From Augochlora pura (lineage: Eukaryota; Arthropoda; Insecta; Hymenoptera; Halictidae): a stretch of DNA of 64,000 nucleotides. The notes beneath the pieces were generated by a model. It worked only from the letters and a program-made list of their open reading frames with translations. It was not told where the DNA came from and searched no databases. Positions 36,739 to 47,876 of the stretch are shown here, piece after piece; within the stretch, counting starts at the first letter, position 1; every line of letters starts with the position of its first letter. The stretch spans positions 5,952,001-6,016,000 of the forward strand of contig NC_135772.1 in assembly GCF_028453695.1 (NCBI RefSeq), read 5' to 3'. Position numbers and translations under genes: made by a program.

Positions 36739-37093
36739 TGTTGGATGACCAATTGTTGACCCTGACTCAGAACACCTAATCAACAGATAAAACCAGCCAG
36801 CATCGGTATTACTCACTATTTTCTCTCACTTTCTATGCTCAAAGTTCGAATGAGTCAGAGGCCAACGTCACTTAGTAAAGGGCTAATGGTCATCTCTCAC
36901 CCCCCAAAACACGAGGATATAAGAACCCTCAAGAATCACACTACAGGCACTTTTTAGAAAATCTTTCCCGACAGTACACTCGCGCTTCCGAGATAGCCTT
37001 AGAAACCAACGTTGTAGTAGGAAACGTATTTAAATAAATCGAGTTGTAAAATACAATCGAGTTTCGATACGTGTTCCATCCGAGGTTCCAACA
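36739..37093 (+). mobile_element. Solo LTR with 4-bp target duplication
   Basis: The element begins TGTTGG and ends CCAACA and is flanked by CTAT on both sides (36735-36738, 37094-37097). A GATATAAG TATA-like box lies at 36915-36922, and AATAAA at about 37034 would be the polyadenylation signal, giving the normal U3-R-U5 order on the plus strand. The 4-bp duplication and the TG...CA ends fit Ty3/gypsy-type elements. No internal region remains, so it probably arose by LTR-LTR recombination. Confidence 0.82.
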
Positions 37094-37544
37094 CTATAGC
37101 GTGATTTGGTTTGATAAAGAAATTTGATTAATATTGAATAAAGAAATTTGAATTGCGATGCGAGCACTACGGTATCGACGCGTGAGTGTTTTTCCACCCT
37201 TCCGGGGTTGTAAGGCCCGGATTGAACCGTTGGAGGATGCGTGGTGCCGGTGTCGCGAATATATTACCCGCCAAATTAATATTGGGTAACGGATTCAAAT
37301 GGTAGAGCAGTGGTTGCGCATACGATATTGTTTGTTAACGATTCAGCTCGACGTTGGAGACTGAACGCCTCAACTAGTGATGTCTCGACTGAGAGACTGT
37401 GATGTTGGATGTTTCCTCAACTGCTGGAGGTTGAAATGACTAAATGTTTCCTCGACTGCTGGAGGATGAAACTGTATCTTGACAGCTGGAGATTGTGTGA
37501 TGTCGACTGGTTGTCGACTGTTCGTAAGATGATTGCAGACTGAT
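37094..37544. other. Gene-free stretch with short tandem repeat
   Basis: No gene is visible. At 37409-37478 a 35-bp unit starting ATGTTTCCTC and containing ACTGCTGGAGG is tandemly repeated, with a further degraded GCTGGAG downstream. The surrounding sequence looks like mobile-element remnant. Confidence 0.5.
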
Positions 37545-38110
37545 GAAGTGAAGACGAATCGTTTGACTCGATCGTCGTCGAACTCGGATTCGTCTGGGGG
37601 GGGGGGGGGGGGAGCGTTTCTGCCTTTTTGGGGGTTCCGCGAGAACTTGCATTTGGGTATGTAAGAGGGGCACTGATTGGATTTTACCTACTGCTGCATA
37701 GTACTAATCAGTGCCTTCGTTGACTTGTCGACACCCTCTTGTCGCGTGTGAAGATGTTTGTATGTGTGTAATTTATGGCGTTAAAGGTGCTCCGGAAAAT
37801 CGTCCAGGTCAGCCTTCGACGGTTACGGTACCGTCGCGTACTCGAGTAGTGTGACCCTTCGGATTACCTGGTTTACGGCACGTTCCAGCTGTGGGCTTCG
37901 AAAATGCTATTACGCAATATTAGGTTCTTAAAAATATCAACTTTATGACACGTAATGGTTATTAAAGAAGACGAAAATGAAATCAGCATGGTTCTGATCG
38001 CCAGATGTAAAAAGGGTCTTCTTCTCAAAAATAACCTTCCTCGCGTCCGTGTCATAAACCCCATCTGCAGAAACTCCAGGCGATTGTTCCTTCGGGACGG
38101 AACAATTCCC
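37545..38110 (-). repeat. Dispersed repeat B, likely LTR-derived
   Basis: Inverted homologue of 20132-20690. The TTTATGACACG/CGTGTCATAAA pair (37942-37952/38048-38058) keeps the same 117-bp span as in repeat A, and the hairpin GGCACTGATTGG...CTAATCAGTGCC (37669-37680/37704-37715) is conserved with substitutions. A run of 17 G at 37596-37612 replaces a C/A-rich segment of repeat A. Probably an old LTR related to the BEL/Pao LTRs in this window. Confidence 0.65.
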
Positions 38111-41100
38111 CTAAGAAGAGCTTTTTTAGCACATCTTATATCAGACCACGACTTTTCGAGAGGCATCCTGTTCTGTTCGCTTCATGGAACCTGTCTTGTT
38201 TCGAGGCCAAAGTACATGATCCCGTACACATGGGCCCACTAATCACAAATAGATAATTTTATGGACATAACCTCGACATAATCTTGACTACCCTACGCGG
38301 GCTAAATAACTCGGCACCGGCCTGGATTCAAGAAATCTTAACACCGGGTCTCCCATTGCTACACTAAGGGAAAAGACCTCCACATGAGATAATGTGTCTT
38401 CTCACTCCACCAGAAGTAGGTCTGAACAAGCATGGAGGGCTCTATAAAATCACTAAATCAATAACTAAACAGTTAATCAAGTCCAAAGTATAAAGTTTCT
38501 CTTGACATTTGATTGCTGTATTTCTGAAACTGTATGAAAATTTTAATTGTATTTTCCTTGAAACCTCTTATTTGAAATAGGTAGACACAATAAAAAAAAT
38601 TATTCACACAATTAGATAATGCAATTGTTTGTACATTTATCGGTCATAAACTTCAGATATTTAAGAAAAATAGGGACAAAACACTTACTAAAAAATTTCT
38701 GTTTAACATCATAAATTTTCAGTCAAAGTCCCACTAGGTTTTCAATTTTATACTTCTTCAACTTTTTTAAACTCTTTTATATGTACCTTTTATATCTATT
38801 TAGCATATATTTTTCTACGGAAAAAATTATAAATATGTATTACTTGAATATTAGGTGGATTTTGACATATTTCGTTTTAAAAGATCCCTAAAATAATTTT
38901 GCATTTTGAGTTTTCGCTTTAGTTTTATTAGAAGCAATGAGAGTAGAGAGAGTTTTTTAGCTTTTTCCTTTTTGGTAGGATTTATTTCTGTGCCTACTAG
39001 AATGTTAAAGTTGATAATCCGAATCTCAATTTGGGTTACACTGCACTGTCAGATCTCCCGCCAATTAACAATTTCTACCTCGTTACTCGCAACTCTTTCA
39101 TGGAATCCATTGCGTTTGCTTTAAGGCTTCTGACAGACGAAACGAGTTTTAGTAATTTCGTTGCCAGACTGCTATTTTTACAGAAAAAAAAGTATTAGAG
39201 GTAGGATTTTAATAACCCAGGAAATTTATTTGTTATTAGACAATTCCTTTAAATGTACTTACTTCGCTTATTTACATATCTCAGTACTGATCAGTATAAC
39301 TGAAGCACGTATTCCTTATAGATAAGTGTTTAAATTGTAGCCGTTAGCAGAGGTTAACGGAGTTCCTGTGCCTGTTGTGCCGCGTGCTTCAAATTATTTG
39401 AAGGAAACCCTGGTCTAGTAAGCGGAACAAGACTGTGGACAATTCGCCGGTACGAGAAGGATTTAACCGGGTGCCGCCGATTAGAAGCTAATTAGGCCGC
39501 GAGAACCGAAATCGCCCTCGACCGGCTGTCTTACCGCGATTCAAGACCAGGTGGACAAAAGTGTTAACGGAGTGATTGCTGCATCACCGTACGTGGAGTG
39601 AATAGGACCAGTTGTCGGACTCCTCCACAGATACGGTTCAGATAGCCAGCGTGACGATCTTGAGAACGTATCTACGTACAACTCCGTCGTCGCTGGTCGG
39701 ATTCACCTTCACACGGATCGTGGTACTGACTTGAGTGGAGCACTGCCACGGTGAAGGTGGAAATCCACCCAGAGGACGAGAGGGAAACGTCGACGTCGAG
39801 AAGGCCGTTAGGGATACCTCCGTCGACGCGTCCGGCACCATCTTCAGGGATACCGTCGTCGTTGTCTTGATTGGAGCACGGCCACGGTGAAGGTCGTGCC
39901 TCGCCCTCGAGCGACCAGGCCTGTGAAGTTCCGGTTACGCCCGTCCCTAATCTGCCAAGGTGACGAATAGAAGCATTCTTGGGCAGTGGACGTTGGCGGA
40001 TACCGTCGAGTGTCCGGTCCAGCTTCTTCGACCTCCTCGCCATTTATGACGAATAGAAGCATAACGCGAGGTTGGAGGGAAGAGCGGCGTTGAGACGCCG
40101 TTAAAGCCCGGATCGGCCTCCACCTCGGACGGCACCGGTGGAGCCTTACAACCTCCACCGAACTGCACTTCGAGGTAAAAAACAGCGATCTACTCCTGCA
40201 GCGACACCGATTGCACCTTGATTGGAGCCTGCACAACTCAATTGTTGCAGAAGGATATCAAGAATAGAATCCGTGCGTCTGCTAGCGGCGTATTCCATAT
40301 AACGGGAATCGTCGACATAAATACAGTCCGCTAATCCCCCTGCGCTACGCAGTGAGGTGTGACGTCCCCCCTCCGATCGCACGAGCATCGTTGCGAGGAT
40401 CGTGAGGGAACAAAGAAACGATTATAAGAAGGTATAAGCTAATTAATTTCTTCTTCACGTTTGTCAATAGGCGCCAAAGGAACTGACCTGCGCAAAGGCA
40501 GTCGAGAATAGGCCAGGGCTATAAAATTTTGTGGCGGTGCTGACCGGATCCCTGAGGGCAACTGGGTTAAAAACGATTGTATTCCAGACCAGGGACCTGA
40601 ATAAACGGCAAGCCCTTCTAAGGGCTCGTGAAGGAGATTCAATTACTGTACCGATTAATTTCTCCTTATTTTAATCCGTATCCCTCGTATCCGGACCACC
40701 AATAAAAAAGCGGCGGTTTTCCAAGGAAATTAGAACCGAAAGCTAGGCTAGCTACCCCTCTCTTTTCAAACAATAAGAAATAAAATAAATTCTAAACAAA
40801 TCTTATAAAATTCCTTGAAAGGTTTTAAACAGTTTATAGAATTAACACTAGGTCAAAATTACTTTCTAACGACTATGATGTAGATGATCTAATAGATTAA
40901 ATAATAGATATGGATAGAATAGATAGTATTGTAGATATCATAAAATATGAAAATATATAAGATATTAAGTGACTTATTAATTTAAAAGCAAGTTATTTTG
41001 ATCCCGTCGGTAGCAGTGAGTACTGTATCTAGCTGGAAATATGGAACAATTTCTATCAAGGATCAAAGGAAGGTATCCCGCTCGTTCCGCCTGATTTGCA

Positions 41101-41464
41101 CGTCCATAGTCCCTGCTTGTCTATCAAGGGGGATCGGTCGTCTGCTTTACCTAATCACGTCTCTTCTTCGGCGTGTAACTTAACCGATAATAATCAACAA
41201 TCTGGAACGAAAACAAAATGGAAGAGGCTAAGGAAAGGTCAAGGGGAAGTGACATGTAAACGGGAATCGAGAAGCATTGTTTGTTCACACCGGTCAGGCT
41301 TGAGTCCCTTGTTTTCTGGAGATTGTAGCTAATAAGAAGGGGTCATTTCTGTGAATAAGGGAACCGCGTTTACTCTATTTCTGCCGGGACGTTGACATGA
41401 ATTGGTAGGAATCACTCCAACACTTATCTCAGTAACTTCTTCTGAACAACGGATAATAGATATA
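38111..41464. other. Gene-free stretch with a GC-rich island
   Basis: No supported gene. About 39440-40440 is distinctly GC-rich against its AT-rich surroundings and contains internal direct repeats, for example GGAGCACNGCCACGGTGAAG at about 39740 and 39872 and GACGAATAGAAGCAT at about 39960 and 40047. Several overlapping ORFs there, mostly on the minus strand, reflect GC content and repeats; none shows a domain. It could be an unrecognised retroelement part or a long untranslated exon. Confidence 0.45.
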
Positions 41465-43390
41465 CAGGATGTGTCAAAATTGTTGTAACTTCAGGAATGA
41501 GAGATTCCTGAGGTCATTTGGAGTAACTTTTTCCTTAGCGAAAATGCTATCCGCTTCTTTGTTTACGAGTTATTAACGAAAAACAGTAGTTGGGAAATAG
41601 AATATGGATTGATCAATAAAATTGACTTTCGAGACAAGAATACTAAAAGTATATTACCAGAAACAAGCACTGACCATTTAATTAATTACTGATAATTCGG
41701 AGTTGTGGAGGTATCCGATGACGTTATATCCCTAACCCCATCATCTTCTACTGAACTATTTATCGCGAATGAGAATTTTGCAACATTTTCCACGTCAATT
41801 TCCACGCGCGATGCTTACTTGGAGAAACTCGAAAAGCAACTAGATATCATTGTAGCGGTTGAGTCGCAGTCGTAGCCCCCAACGTCCTATTGAAAAGTTA
41901 TTTCATATCTCTCACTTTATCAGTTATTGGCACTAACAAATTAAATAACAAAATAGTCAAGAGAATGTTTAATCGTATTTCTAACAAACGGAACTGTTCT
42001 AATTATTAAGAAGCCAGAAATAATAAATTGATTAATGAAAGAAATTCGATTGAATAATCCGGAATATCATAATCAGTGTTGACAGTTACTGTAGGATAAC
42101 TGTTCAGCGGCATGTTATTGTTCAATTAGTCAGCGCATTCTTATCGATGAAAGTAGTCGTATTTCGTAACGTGCTCGTCGCGAATATTCTCGCAAAGTAT
42201 GTACTGTGAACCATTGGACTTCCATGGATTACTGCTGACTCTTGGTCCATCCTGTGGTCACTAGTGACCATCGTAGTGATCAGTAATGGTTATTCCAACG
42301 GTCATCGGTGACTATTTAAGTGGTTACTAGTGATCGTTCTAGTGGTCATATCTGGTCATCTTAGTAGCCACTTCTGGTCATCCCACTGGTCACTTCTGGT
42401 CATTTTTTCTTTATGCAGCCTTATATCTGCTGCCTTTTTTTGCTGTTGTTGCTGCTGCTTCCCGAGCCAACGTCATATCAACATGTGAGTCGCACGCCCT
42501 TCTTTTATAAGTAGCATTCTCAATATAACGAATACAGTGTCTTACATATCTGCATTGTTAATTGGTCACTGCACTCGCTGCAGTAATAATAATAGTTGTA
42601 GTAGTAGCAGTATTTAGGCTAACTTTGCCGCCCCAATGATCAGCCATGATCAGTTCGAATTATCATAAAATATTATCAGACTCGATTTTGGAGTTGCGTA
42701 GACAAATTAGTTATTTGTTAAAACCTTAGTAAGTAAGCGAAACCTGCGTTTGTAAGAAAGGGAACCATAACGAATTCTGGTTTCGTGCGGTCTCCCTTTC
42801 GGGTTCCCACTCCAGCAACCTCCACATGGTGAGACTCGGGCAATCGATGTAATTTTCGATTTCCAATCAGCTGTAAATTCGTTTGCAACTAATTCGTAAT
42901 CGACAATTACATGGAGCTAATAGCTGTGAAGTGGTGATTCGTTTTTTAAGTATTAAGTAGACTTTCATTTTGTGCTCGTATATATGGTTGGTAGTGGTAT
43001 ATCTGTGGTGATTGGTTTTTTAAATATTAAATAGAGTATAAATTGGAAAAATATTTGAATTTCAAGACTATTATTACACATCGGGAGGCAGAATGCACGT
43101 CCTGATTTTTGAAATTAATAAAAAATTCAGAAAATTCACTTCTTGTCCATTATTTCAAACACTACTCAGAGTTTGAGCGTAGCTCCCTCCTTTCGTCGTG
43201 CCCGGGAGCGATGCGGATACCACGTAGTAGCACGCTGAGATTTCACGCGCTCGCATTTTATTGGCTACTGTTTTTCTTTAATAACTCATAAACAAAGCCG
43301 CGGGTCGCATATACGCTAACAAAAAAATTACTTCAAATAGCCTCAGGAACCTCTCATTTCCTGGAGTTGCAATAATTTTGTTACACCCTG
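41465..43390. mobile_element. Non-autonomous DNA transposon with ~125-bp TIRs
   Basis: The ends CAGGATGTGTCAAAATTGTT (41465 on) and, inverted, CAGGGTGTAACAAAATTATT (ending 43390) continue as matching inverted repeats for about 125 bp (41465-41589 against 43265-43390). TATA flanks both ends, so the target duplication is TA or TATA. The 1.9 kb interior has no transposase. It does contain an array of TGGTCA-type words at about 42245-42405 and CTG/AGT triplet runs near 42440 and 42600. CAGGGTG ends are common among insect TA-inserting elements; I cannot name the family. Confidence 0.85.
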
Positions 43391-43394
43391 TATA

Positions 43395-44052
43395 TGAGAA
43401 CAGTATTGTACATGTGTATGAAGACAGCACATGATTTCTGTATAAAATGTATATGAAAATATTACATGATTTTTATTCGTAAACAGTACATACTTTATAA
43501 TATGTAATGACAGTATATACTTCATACATGAAAAGAGTATACGCTAATCATCAGTAGTTCTAATATTAATACCGATATTGTATCTAAAGACATAAATAAT
43601 GCAAAAACTAATTTTGTTGCCCGATTTCACAATGAAAAAACTACGTATAATAATTTGAAAATTGAATATTGTATATGTCTGCACTGATATACTTTGTGTC
43701 AGTCGTAAATATTCCCGGATAGAATTGCTTCACTTTTAAGATGCTATGCTCTTTATGAGTCCGAGAATGTTAAGCTGCTATATAATTTGTATCCGTTGAA
43801 GAACGTTTTCTCAGCGCAATCTTTGGCTCCGATTCAAATGTTTTCTTACCACTCACTACCAATAATGCACTATTCACCTCTATTTATGGTAATTAAAGAC
43901 ACAATTTGTTTCTTCTCTATAACTCTCCAAAGTTTGCAAGTGAAAATTAAATTAATGTGCTCGATAATGAAGCGATTCATAACGTCTTGTTCGCAAAATT
44001 TTACTTTTTTAATACTCGTTCAATGAATGTCGGATTATTCTAATTAGCCAAG
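43395..44052. other. Gene-free AT-rich stretch
   Basis: No gene or repeat recognised. The ORF at 43787-44026 has no recognisable features and runs through AT-rich DNA. Confidence 0.4.
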
Positions 44053-44532
44053 TCTAACGCTTTGCGGACGAGTGTCGGCATATAGCCGCCCAATTCTCGC
44101 GCTGCTGCTGGCGTATGTCTGCCATCCTAACCGATAAGATACGCATGGGGATACTAGCCTAAGAAATCTAGTTGCTTCTCAATGAAATTAGAGACTTTTA
44201 GCAATGAAGTTGTATCTTCCATATAATGTAAATTTTCGATGCGATACCATGGTAGAGTCGAAACAAATTTCAGTTTGTGGAGTCAGTCTTTCAGTGTCAC
44301 TACCAGAGAAATCAACAAAGTTTTACACGTATTTCATATCTTATAACATCCTACACACGACTAAATTTGTTTGTTTATGACTTTTTTGGATTTTATAAAA
44401 GAGTTATTTGAATAAAGCTTTAGTTTTTATAACGCAAACATGCGACGTGAATATTTTCTTTACTGCGCGCTCCAATACCTGTCGTCCACAGCGACGCTCA
44501 CCCGTCGAGCGGCTCCGTCTGCAAAGGGTTAA
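44053..44532. mobile_element. TTAA MITE, ~480 bp
   Basis: The left end CTAACGCTTTGCGGACG and the inverted right end (CGTCTGCAAAGGGTTAA, ending 44532) match apart from two or three substitutions, and the right end keeps TTAA. The palindrome CGGC-ATATA-GCCG (44076-44088) lies just inside the left terminus. There is no ORF. The terminal CCCTTTGC word links it to the elements at 28627 and 32549. Confidence 0.8.
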
Positions 44533-44732
44533 TTAAATTTGCTTTCTTTCTATTTACGATATCATCGCAAAGTGATATTTTTTACCGTTTTGTTTAAAGC
44601 GATACAATTACAAGATTTTATATTTCTGCAGAATATTTATAATACAGTGCCGACCATATGCATGCTTACAGTCAGTTCCATAAGTATTCGTACCCTCATT
44701 GCTTATAAAAACTTTTTATTATCTTATTTAAT

Positions 44733-45601
44733 ATTTTCGGATGTGACGGAAGAGGAAAAGTTTGGAGAAAGCCTAATATACAGAACTAGAATTAACCTCT
44801 TAGGCACTATGTGCCACTATAGCGGCTTTCGCGGTTGTCATCTTTCTGTACGTCGCAGCATTATAGTAGCTTTCGCGGATGCCGTCTGATAAATTGTTAA
44901 AGTTAACATGCGTGTATCATATCTTTAAAAAAAATTATAATTTAATCATCAAACACTTCATTCCAATGTACTCGTGTAAAGAACAGCATTATCCGTCACA
45001 CATTGCAGTGCCGCATCATTTACACGTAATTCGCGTTGAACTCTGCCGTACAAAGAAGCAACCGCGCGCAAAATTCAGACGTGCCTAAGAGATTAAGAAA
45101 TGTACAACCAACGGTAAAGCACGGCGGAGGCTCCGTGATGGTGTGGGGCTGTATAGCGGCATCCGGAGTAGGCAAACTTGTCTTTATCGATGGAATTTTG
45201 GATGAGATAAAGTATAAAAGTATACACGAAGAAAATCTGCACTCAAGTGGGATTGAGCTTGGTCTGGAAGATGACTACTATTTTCAACGCGACAACGACC
45301 CGAAGCATACTGCTCAGATTATTCGTGAGTGGATACTTTACCACGTTCCCCATTTTGTACATACACTTCCTCAGAGTCCAGATAGAAATATTATAAAAAA
45401 TTATGGGCGGAAATAGATAAAAGATTACACGAGCATGAAATTTTCGATAAACAAATGTTAAAAAACAAAATTTTGGAAGTTTGGAATAGTATTGAACCAA
45501 ATATCACATTAAAACTGGTAAAAATTATGCCAAATCGATTAAACGATATAATGAGTCATAAAGGTGGGCTCACTAAATACTGGAAAATTAATATAAAGTG
45601 A
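44733..45601 (+). pseudogene. Tc1-type transposase remnant, interrupted
   Basis: A short piece before the nested MITE covers the region of the first catalytic D (IFSD) and a WRKP-type motif out of frame. After the MITE come PTVKHGGGSVMVWGCIAASG and YFQRDNDPKHTAQIIREW, which carries the second catalytic D, then HTLPQSPDRN. A frameshift near 45398 follows, and the other frame continues KKLWAEIDKRLHEHEIFDKQ and so on to LTKYW, ending at 45601. Where Tc1 enzymes have NPIENLW, this copy reads NIIKKLW, so the third catalytic acidic residue is lysine. The N-terminal helix-turn-helix region is missing. Inactive. Confidence 0.88.
44792..45096. mobile_element. TTAA MITE nested in the Tc1 transposase
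   Basis: Left end TTAACCTCTTAGGCAC and inverted right end GTGCCTAAGAGATTAA match with one difference, and both include TTAA. A palindrome, GGCAC-TAT-GTGCC (44803-44815), overlaps the left terminus. Setting these 305 bp aside brings the Tc1 transposase motifs before and after into their normal order (the WRKP region directly before PTVKHGGG), which independently supports the boundaries. Confidence 0.88.
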
Positions 45602-47662
45602 AAAAGCTACTCTAATATGCGATTGTTTGACAAAATCTACACTGGTACGAATACTTTTACGGACTGTTATTACGTACTACGAGGAATAAAATCAATATAT
45701 TTTTGTTATTAGTTAATAACTTTTGTTATAATTTGGTATAAATAAACTTTATACATGTGTTCATTCATAATAAAAAGTTTATTGCAAAATCTTACATGCG
45801 CCCCTTGATTTTAACAAATTTCTCTTATAAGCAATGGGGGTACGAATACTTATGGGACTGACTGTACGTACAGTTAGTAAAGTTAAATATTATTGATTGT
45901 GCATTTATACATGAAGCAGGTATACAAAAATCAATTGTACGTTTTACAAGTTTACTATATACATAAGAAACTGACAAAATGGTTTTTCTTGATTCACTAT
46001 AATTAAAATGTCAATGTTTCTTAAAGCTGCTTAAATCAATCCTAAATGTTTCTAAATCTGCCCGAGGTCTGTCCTAAAAATGGAATATGAAGTTGGAAGA
46101 AGTAAATGAGTAGAAGATGTAGCCGCAACAGGAAGCAAAAATAGCAGTAGGAGAAACGTAGCAACATTAAGAGAGTAGAAATTGCAACAGAAAAAAATAC
46201 TAATTTCCATTTCGAAAAAGTAAATTCGAAAAGAAAAGAGACCTAAGAGATTGTAGACCATTATGAAGTAGTTCAGTTTAAATCTCTCTTTGTGAACGCG
46301 ATTCGAATTCAACTACATTTTTTCTGTAAACGATTATTTCTGGAAAAGCGTCCGTATAATTGATACTTATTAAATCTTCACTGGACAGTTCTGACACATT
46401 TTTCAAATAATTACGCACTATGAATAGCAACAGCAGTTTTGAGTATGTCAGCTTTAGAAAATCGGTGTACCTTGCGATCAGTTTTTTTTATCAGTTTTGC
46501 TTGACCTCGTTTTATGGGAAACGTTGACTGATATTATATGAAGTTTAATATGCTGTATAGTTTAATGACAAGCCATGACAGATATTTTTAATTTCGCGGA
46601 AATTTTCGATACAACAATCCATCCTTTCAAAAGAGCTCAATATATTTTTACCTTTACTCGTCACAGCACTGTTGTAATACGTCTAACTTCTCTACTTTTC
46701 AGCAACATATTGAAAAACATTGTCAGTGACTGCTACACAATAGTTGTCTGCTATAAAGCGAGTAGATTGAAACAGAATATTTACCAAGTTTTCTTTTTTC
46801 GTAATGAGAAAAAGTCTCATGACAGATATAGAAATCGGGATCTAAAGTTCTTAAAAATAATTTGTTGATACCGCTAGATGAATAGTATAGAAATGCGGAA
46901 TGTCATAATGTTAAAATGAATCTTATGTATAGTATATGTCGGTCACAGTTGACATGCAAAATTCATTAAGCAGAGTTGAAATTATGCTGAGTTTATTTGA
47001 AACGTTGATTGTCAAGCAAATAAATCGACGATGAATCAAGATTCATAAGATATTATTAACGCAAGAGCATCCGTGCTGGAAATAATAAAAACAATACAGT
47101 CACAGGGGTGTTATTTGCGTTAAACGTACATATTTATACGACCTAAAGGACGAATGCAAATTATAATTACTGACGTAATGTTTATAACCTCCGGAACATT
47201 TACATGGAATTTATACGAATAAATACTAACATTTACATTCTCATCCCACGCTAAAGTTTATATTTTCTTTTTACACTTTGATTCTATAGTCAACATATAG
47301 TATAGTTTTTTCCATGAACAAGAATACAAAATAAACGTAGACATTTTCATCGCTTTTTTAAATTATAATAATCTGTACTGTTATTGCAAAAATTAAGGTG
47401 GAATGCAACATTTGAAGCCAGCTTCTATAGAGTACCATTTTGAAATCAATTATTTGACATTGCGAGGTCCTTGAGACTAAACTTGTTAAATCAAAATTAA
47501 AGCAAAATTAAATCAAACTCCAAGATTTTTTATTATTATTGGTAAAATATGTTTCGTTCAAAATAAATTGTATCTTACTGGAAGAATATTTTCGAAATTC
47601 GGTGAACTTCAAATCTAAGAGCATCCACGTGTCTCCGCGGCTATAGCCACAGTCATATTTCA

Positions 47663-47876
47663 TCAAACTCGACCACAGTAAGAACGTAGCGACTTAGTTC
47701 GACTGGAAGTCCCAGCAACACCACGTTTTCTGTTTTCCTCCAGCGATGCCTTCATGAAATTTATAGTTTCGGCCCGACCACTCTCTTCGGGTGAAATTCC
47801 TTGCTCCTTCTCTTCGAATTCCACCTGAAAAGTCTGGTTTCTCCTTCTCCAAGTAACGTAACAGATAAGCAGAATA
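47663..47876 (-). CDS. Possible exon: membrane segment plus charged tail
   Basis: This minus-strand frame reads SFILLICYVTWRRRNQTFQ, then VEFEEKEQGISPEESGRAET and INFMKASLEENRKRGVAGTS, to a double stop (TGA TGA on the minus strand). That is a hydrophobic stretch followed by a positively charged stop-transfer-like RRR and an acidic, well-composed tail. The local GC content is above its AT-rich surroundings and codon use looks protein-like. A TTTTCAG at the start of VEFEE could be a splice acceptor. I do not recognise the protein, no neighbouring exon is visible, and a chance ORF is quite possible. Confidence 0.3.

Larger units (their letters stand above)
44669..45864 (+). mobile_element. Tc1/mariner-type transposon, degenerate
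   Basis: TA flanks the element (44667-44668, 45865-45866). The inverted ends CAGTCAGTTCCATAAGTATT and CAGTCAGTCCCATAAGTATT continue matching for about 40 bp, to CATTGCTTATAA. The 3' two-thirds of a Tc1 transposase is recognisable. The DNA-binding N-terminus is deleted, and the gene is broken by a nested MITE (44792-45096) and a frameshift. The terminal repeats remain well matched. Confidence 0.93.
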
